Source: CBDAPX01 sp965198725 (lineage in GTDB: Bacteria > Pseudomonadota > Alphaproteobacteria > Rhodobacterales > Rhodobacteraceae). From it: a DNA stretch of 64,000 nt. This document shows, piece after piece, positions 53,105-62,494 of this stretch. The position numbers and the translations under genes were made by a program. The notes under the pieces are model-generated. The model was not told where the DNA came from. It worked only from the letters and a program-made list of their open reading frames with translations, and did not search any database. Where the stretch lies: assembly GCA_965198725.1 (NCBI GenBank), contig CBDAPX010000002.1:124001-188000 (forward strand), in the 5' to 3' direction. Position 1 is the first letter of the stretch. Each line of letters opens with the position of its first letter.

Positions 53105-53737
53105 TCACGCCAGACCGGGCAGAAGCGCCTTGAGCCCGGTCAGCATCATGTCGACGGCTATCGCGGCGAGGATCATGCCCATCAAGCGGCTCATGATGAC
53201 GCGTGACGTACTGGTCAGCATCCGGCCAAGATCGGCGGCAAAGTAAAAGACAACTGCCAGTGCCAAAACCAGCCCCGCAAAAACCCCGCCGTAGGTGATC
53301 ATGTCAGCGGTGGTTTTGACCTGCCCTGAAAACACGATCAGCGTTGTGATGGTGCCCGGTCCCATGATGATCGGAAAGGTCAGCGGATAAAACGCAACCG
53401 TGTCAGCCGCCGGATAATCCGCTTTTTCCCCTTCGCTGCCATGGTGAGAGTCGCTATGCGAACCGTTCAGCATATTGAGCGCGATGAGCAGGACCACCAA
53501 GCCGCCGGCCACCCGGAAATCATCAACGCTGATACCGAACAGGTTGAGTACCTGCGTGCCTGCAACAGCCACAATTGCGCCCATGATCCCGGTGTAAAGG
53601 GCTGTTTTCAAAGCGATTTGACGTTGCACGCTGATCGCCGCGCCATCTGTGACGCTTAGAAAAACCGGCAGGTTTGTGATCGGGTTCATGATTGCGAACA
53701 AAGCGCCGAACAGTTTGACCGCAAATGCAATATCCAT
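53105..53737 (-). CDS. MarC family integral membrane protein
   Basis: This 210-residue inner-membrane protein has six hydrophobic spans, the MarC signature (FGALFAIMNPITNLPVFLS and YPLTFPIIMGPGTITTLIV) and a His-rich loop (GSHSDSHHGSEGEK, about 105-118). The start at ATG 53737 gives the usual N terminus; the extended frame to 53791 is not conserved. The function of MarC proteins is unclear. It is convergent with glyQ, six bases between stops. Confidence 0.9.
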   Translation of the reverse strand: MDIAFAVKLFGALFAIMNPITNLPVFLSVTDGAAISVQRQIALKTALYTGIMGAIVAVAGTQVLNLFGISVDDFRVAGGLVVLLIALNMLNGSHSDSHHGSEGEKADYPAADTVAFYPLTFPIIMGPGTITTLIVFSGQVKTTADMITYGGVFAGLVLALAVVFYFAADLGRMLTSTSRVIMSRLMGMILAAIAVDMMLTGLKALLPGLA

Positions 53738-54199
53738 GGCATATCTTTCATCGTTAAACCCGTTACCGATGTCGTAGCACAAGCTTTGCAACGGCGGAAC
53801 AAGCCGGCCGTGCAGGAATTCGGCTGCAGCGATTGAAGCTCTGGCTCAAAGACCCTAAAGCTTATCCAATCCCCAAAGGGTTGGTTGCAGCAGTTTCAGT
53901 GTTTTTGGGCGCCGATGTGGGAAAGTAGGCCATGAAAGAAGTAACATCATTTGCGAGTGTAAGACCGCTTTGGCAAAGAGGTTTCTCTGGCATTTTGGCC
54001 GGTCTAACCTCCACAGAGCTTCGCGTGCCAAGTGGGGGGTGTTTCGTGCGGTTTGAAGGGCGCACTCGGCCCTCAAAGTGGCTGCATCGGTATGGTCGCG
54101 CACATCTGCATCGTTTCTCAGGGTTTTGCATCAACCCAGCAAGGCAAAGCCGGCCGGGTTTGGCGAAATCTCAAGAACACAAAACATGAGACACATCAA
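53738..54199. other. 462-base gap without recognised gene
   Basis: No convincing gene was found. Moderate-length frames exist on both strands (for example minus 53862-54134), but they have no family resemblance and their composition (Arg, Pro, Cys) is typical of non-coding frames. No tRNA, riboswitch or terminator was recognised. The segment from about 53930 to 54130 may be a copy of a dispersed element, judged from style only. Confidence 0.4.
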
Positions 54200-54730
54200 A
54201 TGAGTGGTAAGATCGTTGGAATTGCGCTGATCCTATGCGCAGTGATTGCCGGGGCAGGGCTCTATTACCTGCAGATTTATGGGTTCTATGAACGGGTCGC
54301 TGATAACGGTCAGGCCATTTCGGTCGTCTCGCAAGAAAGCCAAGCGCCCGAACCATTGCGCTATTCGGCGTTCGAAGCGATTGATGCCAACAGCTCTCCC
54401 ATCAGGTATCGGGCGTGTTTTCTGACCGATACCCCGCTAGAGACGTTACGCGCAACAAAGGTTACAGCCCCGGATATCGACCCCCGAAACGCCCCGGGGT
54501 GGTTTGATTGCTTTGATGCCGAGGCAATTGCTGCCGAGCTGCAAGCGGGCACCGCTGTCAGCTTTATGGGCCAGAAGAACGTTAACTACGGCGTCGACCG
54601 CATCGTTGCCATAACGCAGGACGGGCGTGGCTATGTCTGGCATGAACTGAACGATTGCGGGGAAAAGGCCTATGATGGCACCGTGATCGGCGAAGACTAT
54701 CCGCCGCGCCCCGAGGCAGGGGACCAATGA
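54200..54730 (+). CDS. DUF6446 family protein
   Basis: This 176-residue protein has an N-terminal membrane anchor (KIVGIALILCAVIAGAGLYYL) and a soluble part containing SSPIRYRACFLTD and FDCFDAEAIAAELQAG. I recall this family only from Rhodobacteraceae, near the glycyl-tRNA synthetase genes. It overlaps gltS by four bases. Function is unknown. Confidence 0.78.
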   Translation: MSGKIVGIALILCAVIAGAGLYYLQIYGFYERVADNGQAISVVSQESQAPEPLRYSAFEAIDANSSPIRYRACFLTDTPLETLRATKVTAPDIDPRNAPGWFDCFDAEAIAAELQAGTAVSFMGQKNVNYGVDRIVAITQDGRGYVWHELNDCGEKAYDGTVIGEDYPPRPEAGDQ

Positions 54731-55935
54731 CCGAGATTGTGATCCCAGAGCTTTTGGCCGTGACCATGGGCTTTGCGGTGTTCCTTTTGGGTGCCGAATT
54801 GAACAATCGGATCGCGGTTTTGCGACAGTTCAACATCCCGGAACCGGTCACCGGCGGTTTGATTGCCTCGCTTCTGGCGCTTTTGCTGTACTTGATCTTT
54901 GATGTTTCGCTCAGCTTTGAACTTGAAACCCGCGACTTCCTCTTGGTCTTTTTCTTTGCCGGGATCGGATTGAACGCGCGGTTCAGCGATCTGATTGCGG
55001 GCGGCAAACCGTTGGCGATTTTGCTGGTTCTGACGCTCTTGATGATTGTGGGTCAAAACGTTATCGGTGGGGCCGGGGCGGTGCTGTTTGGCTACCCGAT
55101 GGAATTGGGCGTTCTGTTCGGGTCGGCGTCTTTGATTGGCGGGCACGGGACCGCAATTGCTTGGGCACCTGACGTGGCCAGCGTCACCGGCTTTGAGGGC
55201 GCGGAAGAACTGGGTGTCGCCGTGGCAACCCTCGGTCTGGTGCTCGCCGCGCTTATTGGCGGCCCGATTGCCAAATACCTTGTCGAACGCAACAAACTGA
55301 CACCGGATCGCCCGGACGAGGTGAACACAGTCGGTTTGAGCGAGGCAGAAGACCCCGGCAGCCAGCCGATAGATCATCACAGCGTCATGCGGGTGATGTT
55401 GTACCTGAATATCGCAGTGATCCTTGGCTTTGGCCTGCATGAGGTGTTGCTGGCAACCGGCCTGAAACTGCCGTTGTTTGTGCCTTGTCTGATCATGGCG
55501 ATTGTGATCGGAAACCTCCGCAGCGCCGTTGCGCCGCATGCCAAGCCGGTCAGCCGGACACCGGCCTTGGCCTTGATTTCCGAATTCACGCTGGGCGCGT
55601 TTCTGGCGATGTCTTTGATGAGCCTGCAGCTTTGGACGATTGCGAGTCTTGGTGTTTCAATCCTTGTGATCCTGACCGCGCAGACTGTGTTCATGCTGGC
55701 CTTTGCGCTTTTCCTGCTCTTTCCACTTTTGGGGCGCGGGTATCGCGCGGCGGTTCTGGCGGCAGGCTTTGGGGGCTTTGCCCTTGGCGCCACACCGACC
55801 GCGATTGCAAATATGACGGCTGTAACCAAACGCTATGGCCCATCGCCTATTGCCTTTGTGGTGCTGCCCCTTGTATCCGCCTTCTTTGTCGACCTCGCCA
55901 ATGCGGTGGTCATTCAGGCGATTGTGAATTTCTAA
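54727..55935 (+). CDS. Sodium/glutamate symporter family protein
   Basis: This 402-residue integral membrane protein of the GltS family has two repeats with conserved glycine-rich motifs (NIPEPVTGGLIASLLALLL and FGSASLIGGHGTAIAW), about ten to twelve hydrophobic spans, and a cytoplasmic loop around residues 195-220. It probably imports glutamate with sodium. It lies between DUF6446 (four-base overlap) and glyS (nine-base gap), so it is probably part of one operon. Confidence 0.87.
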   Translation: MTEIVIPELLAVTMGFAVFLLGAELNNRIAVLRQFNIPEPVTGGLIASLLALLLYLIFDVSLSFELETRDFLLVFFFAGIGLNARFSDLIAGGKPLAILLVLTLLMIVGQNVIGGAGAVLFGYPMELGVLFGSASLIGGHGTAIAWAPDVASVTGFEGAEELGVAVATLGLVLAALIGGPIAKYLVERNKLTPDRPDEVNTVGLSEAEDPGSQPIDHHSVMRVMLYLNIAVILGFGLHEVLLATGLKLPLFVPCLIMAIVIGNLRSAVAPHAKPVSRTPALALISEFTLGAFLAMSLMSLQLWTIASLGVSILVILTAQTVFMLAFALFLLFPLLGRGYRAAVLAAGFGGFALGATPTAIANMTAVTKRYGPSPIAFVVLPLVSAFFVDLANAVVIQAIVNF

Positions 55936-55944
55936 GGACTCGAA

Positions 55945-58023
55945 ATGCCCGACCTGCTGATCGAACTTTTTTCCGAAGAGATCCCCGCACGCATGCAAGC
56001 GCGTGCAGCAGAGGATTTGAAAAAGAAAATGACCGATGGTTTGGTCGAGGCCGGTTTGACCTATGCGGGCGCTGCTGCCTTTTCGACGCCGCGCCGTCTG
56101 ACCTTGGCAGTTGAAGGGCTTTTGGCGGCCTCTCCAACTGTGCGGGAAGAGCGTAAGGGTCCCAAGGTCGGCGCCCCCGAAAAGGTGATCGAAGGGTTCC
56201 TGCGCGGAGCCGGTGTCTCGCGCGATGCGCTGGAAGAGCGCGACAGACCCAAAGGGGCGGTGTATTTTGCGACCATTAAAAAGGTCGGGAGACCGGCAGC
56301 GGATATCATTGCAGAGGTGCTCGAAGATACGATCCGCACATTTCCTTGGCCCAAATCGATGCGCTGGGGCAGCGGCAGCTTGCGTTGGGTGCGCCCACTG
56401 CATTCCATCCTGTGTATCCTGACCGACGAAGCAGGGGCCGAGGTGGTTCCGTTGTCTGTTGACGGCATCGTTGCAGGTGATCGGACATCCGGGCACCGCT
56501 TCATGGCGCCGAGCCCATTTTCTGTAACGTCTTTCGAGGATTACGAGGCAAAACTTAAGCAATCGTATGTCGTTCTGGATGCCAAGGAAAGGGCCGAACA
56601 CATCTGGAATGACGCGACCAATATGGCCTTTGCGTCCGGCTTAGACGTTGTTGAGGACAAGGGGCTGTTGGCCGAGGTCGCCGGCTTGGCGGAATGGCCG
56701 GTTGTTCTGATGGGGGCGATTGGTCAGGATTTCCTCGACCTGCCGCCGGAAGTTTTGCAAACCTCTATGAAAGAACATCAAAAGTTCTTTTCCGTCCGCA
56801 ACCCGAAAACAGGGCGGATCGAACGCTTTATCACTGTTGCCAATCGGGAAACAGCTGACCTTGGGGAAACAATCCTTGCGGGGAACCTCAAAGTGCTGTC
56901 TGCGCGTTTGGCGGATGCCAAATTCTTTTGGGAAAATGACCTACGTATCGCGCAATCCGACATGAGCACTTGGACGCAATCCCTTGAAAATGTGACATTT
57001 CACAACAAGCTGGGGTCGCAAGCAGAGCGTATCCGCCGGATTGCAGCGCTTAGCCGCGAGCTGGCCCCGATTGTGGGTGCCGATGTGGATAAGTCTGTGG
57101 AGGCGGCAGAACTGGCCAAGGCAGACCTGAGTTCGGAAATGGTCTATGAATTCCCGGAATTGCAGGGGCTTATGGGCCGCTACTATATCGCGGCCTCGGG
57201 TCGGGATGCGGACATCGCGGCTGCGGCAGAGGACCATTATTCGCCACTGGGTCCGTCAGATGATGTGCCTGCGGCCCCTGTATCGGTCACTGTTTCCATG
57301 GCGGACAAAATCGATACGCTGACCGGGTTCTGGGCCATCGACGAAAAACCGACCGGGTCCAAAGACCCTTTTGCCCTGCGCCGCGCCGCGTTGGGTGTGA
57401 TCCGGTTGATCCTCGACAACGGTATCATGATGAACCTGCGCCCTGTTTTTGCAGCGCAAATTGCGGCTCTATCCGCGGACGCTGGGGATGAGGTTGCGGG
57501 TGTTCTGCTGGCGTTTTTCCATGACAGGCTCAAGGTTTACCTGCGCGATCAGGGCATTCGCCACGACATTATCGATGCCTGCATCGCGATGAACGGTAAC
57601 GATGACCTGAACCTGTTGGTCAAGCGGGCCCGTGCGCTGAACGATGTGATTGCGACGGAAGACGGTGAAAACCTGATCCAGGGCTTCAAACGCGCAAACA
57701 ACATCCTGACCCAGGCCGAGGAAAAGGATGGCGTTGAATACTCTTATGGCGCTGATATCAAGTATGCCGAAGAGGATGCGGAAAAGGACCTGTTTGCAGC
57801 GCTGGATATGGCGGAGCCCCAGATTGACGCTGCTTTGCAGGCCGAGGATTTTCCAACCGCCATGGCCGCCATGGCCGGGTTGCGCGGCCCGATTGATGCG
57901 TTTTTTCAAGGTGTTCAGGTCAATTTCGACAATGGCACGGTCCGGCGCAACCGGTTGAACCTGCTCAGCCGCATCCGCAGCACTTGTTTGCGTGTGGCCG
58001 ATCTGACCCGCGTTGACGGCTAA
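55945..58023 (+). CDS. glyS: Glycyl-tRNA synthetase beta subunit
   Basis: This 692-residue beta subunit is required for tRNA recognition. Conserved segments include LLIELFSEEIPARMQARAAED at the N terminus, FSTPRRLTL, GHRFM and the central MKEHQKFFSVRNPKTG. An HD-like domain and the C-terminal anticodon-binding region (FFQGVQVN, NRLNLLSRI) are present. The start at ATG 55945 is family-typical. ppdK follows after 27 bases. Confidence 0.97.
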   Translation: MPDLLIELFSEEIPARMQARAAEDLKKKMTDGLVEAGLTYAGAAAFSTPRRLTLAVEGLLAASPTVREERKGPKVGAPEKVIEGFLRGAGVSRDALEERDRPKGAVYFATIKKVGRPAADIIAEVLEDTIRTFPWPKSMRWGSGSLRWVRPLHSILCILTDEAGAEVVPLSVDGIVAGDRTSGHRFMAPSPFSVTSFEDYEAKLKQSYVVLDAKERAEHIWNDATNMAFASGLDVVEDKGLLAEVAGLAEWPVVLMGAIGQDFLDLPPEVLQTSMKEHQKFFSVRNPKTGRIERFITVANRETADLGETILAGNLKVLSARLADAKFFWENDLRIAQSDMSTWTQSLENVTFHNKLGSQAERIRRIAALSRELAPIVGADVDKSVEAAELAKADLSSEMVYEFPELQGLMGRYYIAASGRDADIAAAAEDHYSPLGPSDDVPAAPVSVTVSMADKIDTLTGFWAIDEKPTGSKDPFALRRAALGVIRLILDNGIMMNLRPVFAAQIAALSADAGDEVAGVLLAFFHDRLKVYLRDQGIRHDIIDACIAMNGNDDLNLLVKRARALNDVIATEDGENLIQGFKRANNILTQAEEKDGVEYSYGADIKYAEEDAEKDLFAALDMAEPQIDAALQAEDFPTAMAAMAGLRGPIDAFFQGVQVNFDNGTVRRNRLNLLSRIRSTCLRVADLTRVDG

Positions 58024-58050
58024 CCCAGCGACCCCCTTGCCAGTTGCCAT

Positions 58051-60627
58051 ATGCGGCCTATGCTGCGCCCATCCAAAAAAGGTGCCGCAGTGCAGAATAA
58101 TCCGCATACAACGCTGATCACGTCCACAGCCCCGGTTACGACCGCCACCCATGGCGGGCGGGCCAAATGCTTGCAGCGGTTGGTGCGTCTGGATCTGCCG
58201 GTGCCACGGACCGTTGCGTTGTCGTTTGAGGCGGTGCACCTCATCGCAAACGGCCAATTGCCGGATATCGAGGCCATCGTCTCACAATTTCCTGAAGGCG
58301 CGGTGCTGTGCGTGCGCCCATCCTCGGAGGACCCCGATTGGGGCGGACCGGGCGCGATCCTGAATATCGGGATCAACGACGAAAAACATCAAAGCCTGAG
58401 CGACATCCTCGGACCAGAGGCGGCGACGGCGCTCTATACCCGGTTCATTCAGGCCTATGCGATCCACGTGGCACGCTTGGACCCCGATGAATTTGAAGAG
58501 ATTGATGCGGACGCGCCCGGCGCGCTGACCGCTTTGAAATCTGCTTATCTGGCAGAGGCCGAAGAGCCCTTTCCACAAGATCCAGCCGAACAGCTGGCCG
58601 CAGTGCTCAAAACGATGGCCCGGGCTTGGGAAGGGACATCCGCACGCCTCTTGCGTCAGGCCAAAGGGGCGCCGGCAGATGCGGGGCTGGGCCTTGTCGT
58701 ACAGCAGATGATCCCGGGTGTGGGACAGGGCGAATACGGGTCCGGTGTGCTGCAATTGGTCAGCCCCGAGACGGGTAAGCCGCAAATCACCGGCCGTTAT
58801 CTCAGCCAAAGCCAGGGGCGCGATGCCTTGGGCGCGGGGCAGGCAGCGCTGTTTCTGGAAAGCGATCCGCGCGGTCCGGCCTTGGAAGACGCCGCACCCG
58901 AGGCTTTTGCCAAGCTGAAAGCGCATGCCGCCTTGATGCGCCGCAAACTGCGCGAGGAAATGCAGGTCGAATTTGTGATCGCTGACGGCAAATTGCATAT
59001 CCTCGACGGGGTTAGGGTGCCCCGGTCTGCGCACGGTGCCTTACGGATCGCCGTGCGTTTGGCGCAGGACGGCATTATTTCCGCGGAAGAGGCGGTGATG
59101 CGTATCGAACCGCGCACCGTTAATGAACTGTTGCACCGCCAGGTGGATCCAGAGGCATCGCGCGATGTTCTGGGATCGGGGATTGGGGCCAGCCCCGGTG
59201 CCGCGACGGGCCGGATCGTGTTTTCGGCGAACGAAGCCCAAGCTGCCGCCGCCCGGGAAGAAGCTTGTGTGTTGGTGCGCCGGGAAACCAGCCCCGAAGA
59301 CATCCGCGGAATGCACGCGGCAGCGGCCGTTTTGACCGAAAAGGGCGGGATGACCAGCCACGCAGCGGTGATCGGCCGGGGGCTGGGCCTGCCTTGTATT
59401 GTTGGGGCCTCTGCAATGCGGTTCCACATGCACCGTCAGGAACTGGTGGCACCGGATGGCCGCGTGTTTAAGGCCGGCGATGTCATTACCATTGATGGCA
59501 CATCAGGTCAGATTTTGGCCGGTGAGCCGCAAATGCTTGAAGCGGCCCTTGATGACGCGTTTCAAACCTTGATGGGGTGGGCCGATGCGGCGCGCGACAT
59601 TGGGATACGGGCCAATGCCGATACGCCTGAAGACGCGCGCACCGCACGCAATTTCGATGCGCAGGGCATCGGGCTTTGCCGGACAGAGCATATGTTCTTT
59701 GATCCCGGTCGATTGACCGTCATGCGTGAAATGATTTTTGCGGAAACGCGGGAAGATCGGGCTGCGGCCATCGAACGATTGTTGCCGATGCAGCGCGAAG
59801 ACTTTGTTCAGTTGTTCAAGATCATGGAAGGCCGCCCGGTTTGCATCAGACTGATCGACCCACCGCTGCATGAGTTTTTGCCGACGACGAAAACCGGGCA
59901 ACGCGAATTGGCCGAAGCGTTGGATTTGCCGGTATCGGACGTAACACGCCGGGTCGAGGAGATGGGCGAATACAACCCCATGCTTGGCCTACGCGGGGTT
60001 CGATTGGGCGTGACCATCCCGGAAATCTACGAAATGCAGGCGCGCGCGGTGTTTGAGGCGACGCTGGAAGCCAATCGCGACGGCGCGCCAGTGGTGCCCG
60101 AGATTATGATTCCGCTGGTCAGCGCCAAGCGTGAAGTCGAATTGGTCAAGTCGAACATTGATGCGGTGGCTGCCGCGGTGCGGGCGGAAAGCGGAGAAGA
60201 CTTCGATTTTCGCCTTGGCGTCATGGTCGAAACCCCGCGCGCGGCTTTGCGCGCGGACGAAATCGCACCCCACAGCGCGTTTTTGAGCTTTGGCACCAAC
60301 GATTTGACCCAGATGACATACGGCTTGTCCCGTGACGATGCTGGGCGTTTCATGTCGGCCTATGTGCAACAAGGCGTTTTCAGAGAAGACCCGTTCCACG
60401 TACTGGACGCGGATGGTGTTGGCGAATTGGTGAAATTCGGGGCGGAGCGGGGCCGTCAAGCACATCCCGATGTGGTTTTGTCGCTATGTGGCGAACATGG
60501 AGGCAACCCCGAATCGATTGCGTTTTGTCGTGCAGCAGGATTTGATTACGTTTCGTGTTCCCCATTCCGCGTGCCGGTCGCACGGCTTGCGGCGGCTCAG
60601 CTAGCTATTGCCGACAAGATACAGTAG
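58051..60627 (+). CDS. ppdK: Pyruvate, phosphate dikinase-like enzyme
   Basis: This 858-residue protein has the PPDK order of domains: N-terminal ATP-grasp part (SSEDPDWGGPGAILNIGIND, then GSGVLQLVSPETGKP), swivel domain with phospho-His437 in GGMTSHAAVIGR, and C-terminal PEP barrel with Cys813 in SLCGEHGGNPES and the GTNDLTQM segment. It would interconvert pyruvate, ATP, Pi with PEP, AMP and PPi. The N-terminal nucleotide part is diverged from textbook PPDK, so substrate could differ. Confidence 0.85.
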   Translation: MRPMLRPSKKGAAVQNNPHTTLITSTAPVTTATHGGRAKCLQRLVRLDLPVPRTVALSFEAVHLIANGQLPDIEAIVSQFPEGAVLCVRPSSEDPDWGGPGAILNIGINDEKHQSLSDILGPEAATALYTRFIQAYAIHVARLDPDEFEEIDADAPGALTALKSAYLAEAEEPFPQDPAEQLAAVLKTMARAWEGTSARLLRQAKGAPADAGLGLVVQQMIPGVGQGEYGSGVLQLVSPETGKPQITGRYLSQSQGRDALGAGQAALFLESDPRGPALEDAAPEAFAKLKAHAALMRRKLREEMQVEFVIADGKLHILDGVRVPRSAHGALRIAVRLAQDGIISAEEAVMRIEPRTVNELLHRQVDPEASRDVLGSGIGASPGAATGRIVFSANEAQAAAAREEACVLVRRETSPEDIRGMHAAAAVLTEKGGMTSHAAVIGRGLGLPCIVGASAMRFHMHRQELVAPDGRVFKAGDVITIDGTSGQILAGEPQMLEAALDDAFQTLMGWADAARDIGIRANADTPEDARTARNFDAQGIGLCRTEHMFFDPGRLTVMREMIFAETREDRAAAIERLLPMQREDFVQLFKIMEGRPVCIRLIDPPLHEFLPTTKTGQRELAEALDLPVSDVTRRVEEMGEYNPMLGLRGVRLGVTIPEIYEMQARAVFEATLEANRDGAPVVPEIMIPLVSAKREVELVKSNIDAVAAAVRAESGEDFDFRLGVMVETPRAALRADEIAPHSAFLSFGTNDLTQMTYGLSRDDAGRFMSAYVQQGVFREDPFHVLDADGVGELVKFGAERGRQAHPDVVLSLCGEHGGNPESIAFCRAAGFDYVSCSPFRVPVARLAAAQLAIADKIQ

Positions 60628-60809
60628 CGGTAACGCGCCCAGGCTCCGTATATGGTGGATTTAATGGCCATTTGCCCCGTTTTTGGGATCACCCCGAATT
60701 AGTGGATTGTTCACATTTTTGGCAAAACTGGACCTAATCGGTTCTTTCGGGTATTCGGACGCCTGCGTCACTTAACTGGGGGCCGGTTTTCCGGCTAATT
60801 AGGGCCAAG

Positions 60810-61457
60810 ATGCTGAGATTTGGGGCAATTGCTGCCATAGCAATTTCTTTAGTGCTTTCTACCGCAAATGCGTCGGATGCGTCCGACCCATCCAAAGAGC
60901 TGCGCCTGGCGTCGGCAGAAGACACTGTTCAAACACCAAAATGGCTTCAGCTCTTCAAAGGCACCAAACCCAAGGCGCGCCCATTGCGCCAGGTGCCGAA
61001 CGTGACCTTTTCCAGAGCGTGGATCGATTCACAACCGCGCGCTTACGGCGACGAAAACTGGCAGTGCTTGTCCGAAGCCTTGTATTTTGAAGCGCGCGGC
61101 GAGACGGTCAAAGGACAGTTCGCGGTTGCTGAGGTGATCATGAACCGCGTGAAAAGCACGCGCTTTCCGAACAGCTTGTGCGGTGTGATCAACCAAGGCA
61201 CCGGCAAGCGGTATCAATGTCAGTTCACCTATACCTGCGACGGGTATGAAGAGGTGATCGCCGAGAAAAAAGCGTTCGAACGGGTGTCCAAAGTGGCACG
61301 TGCCATCATGGATGGCGGTGCGGGCGGTCTGACCAGCGGGGCGACCCACTATCACACGACGGCTGTGCGTCCGTCCTGGTCGCGGGTTTACACCCACACG
61401 GCATCCATCGGCGTGCATCGCTTCTATCGTCACAATTATCGCACGGCCAGCAACTAG
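60810..61457 (+). CDS. SleB-like cell wall hydrolase
   Basis: This 215-residue exported hydrolase of the Hydrolase_2 (SleB) family has a signal peptide (about 1-21) and then the catalytic domain (about 75-205) with [27 protein letters not shown] and [14 protein letters not shown]. The active-site Glu is in the first motif. The 182-base upstream gap holds a short GCCGG hairpin but no clear promoter. The gene ends in TAG. Confidence 0.9.
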   Translation: MLRFGAIAAIAISLVLSTANASDASDPSKELRLASAEDTVQTPKWLQLFKGTKPKARPLRQVPNVTFSRAWIDSQPRAYGDENWQCLSEALYFEARGETVKGQFAVAEVIMNRVKSTRFPNSLCGVINQGTGKRYQCQFTYTCDGYEEVIAEKKAFERVSKVARAIMDGGAGGLTSGATHYHTTAVRPSWSRVYTHTASIGVHRFYRHNYRTASN

Positions 61458-61573
61458 GTCCGTGCAATTTATTGCGCTTGTGTGACGCAAACTCTGGATC
61501 GAGACGTTCTGGCCTGATACGGGGCTCTTCACACGGTTACCCCGTTGCGACGCCACAGATCTAAGGCCCTCAC

Positions 61574-62494
61574 ATGAGCTCAGAAATACGCCTTGCTTTC
61601 GCACACCCGTCCGAACGCGCCGAAGCAACTGCGCGGCGCGGACCGCTGGATCGGATCAGCCTGCGTGACCATATCGTCGAGGTTGAGATCGGCGCATTCC
61701 AGGCCGAGCGTGGCACGACACAACGGATCTGCTTTAACGTTGTGGTCGAGGTCGAACCGCTCACAGGCCCGATTGACGATGATGTGGACCGTATCCTGTC
61801 TTATGACCGGGTGACCGAGGCGATTGCGCATGAGCTGTCCGAAGAGCGTCTGAACCTGTTGGAAACACTGGCAGAGCGTGTGGCAGAGCGGATATTGATT
61901 GAACCGCAAGCGGTACGCGCCTTTGTCCGGATCGAAAAGCTGGACCGGGGTCCCGGCGCGTTGGGTGTCGAAATCGTGCGCGCGCGGGACGGATCGCATG
62001 CCGATCCGGAACCCGAAGACGCATTGCGCCCACGTCTGATGTACCTGTCGAACGCCGCGATGGTTTCGCCGCATTTGCCCAAGTGGATCGACCAGATGGC
62101 GCGGGCTGATCGTCCGTTGATCATCTGCGTTGGCGCACCCGATCTGCCGGCACCAGAAACCGGTCATGCCATGACCCAACGCCGGATCGACTTGCTGGCG
62201 ATCGAACAAAACGCATGGATGCTGGCATCGCGCGATGACCGCTGTGTCGTTGTCAGCACCCGTACGGAACTGGATTGGGCGATGAAAAATGGCCAGATCT
62301 GCGTCTGGGCCCCGTCCAAGATCGTTTTGGATGCGGTGGATGGCCCATCGGCCAAACCGTCCGACAGCGTTGCATTGGCCGCATGGTTCGCCGCAACATT
62401 CGACGCCGAAGAAATGCTGGTCATTGGTGCCGATTTGCCAGCCGCCGCTGATGTTCCCCTGCGCGCCGTTGCCGAGGATCAGGCCAGCCTATGA
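61574..62494 (+). CDS. folB: Dihydroneopterin aldolase with C-terminal extension
   Basis: This 306-residue protein has a FolB domain at about residues 20-140 (DRISLRDHIVEVEIGAFQAER, NLLETLAERVAERIL), which cleaves dihydroneopterin in folate synthesis. FolB alone is about 120 residues. The extra 160 residues (VSPHLPKWIDQMARADRPL onward) match no domain I recognise. It overlaps folP by four bases, confirming the folate role of the first half. Confidence 0.88.
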   Translation: MSSEIRLAFAHPSERAEATARRGPLDRISLRDHIVEVEIGAFQAERGTTQRICFNVVVEVEPLTGPIDDDVDRILSYDRVTEAIAHELSEERLNLLETLAERVAERILIEPQAVRAFVRIEKLDRGPGALGVEIVRARDGSHADPEPEDALRPRLMYLSNAAMVSPHLPKWIDQMARADRPLIICVGAPDLPAPETGHAMTQRRIDLLAIEQNAWMLASRDDRCVVVSTRTELDWAMKNGQICVWAPSKIVLDAVDGPSAKPSDSVALAAWFAATFDAEEMLVIGADLPAAADVPLRAVAEDQASL

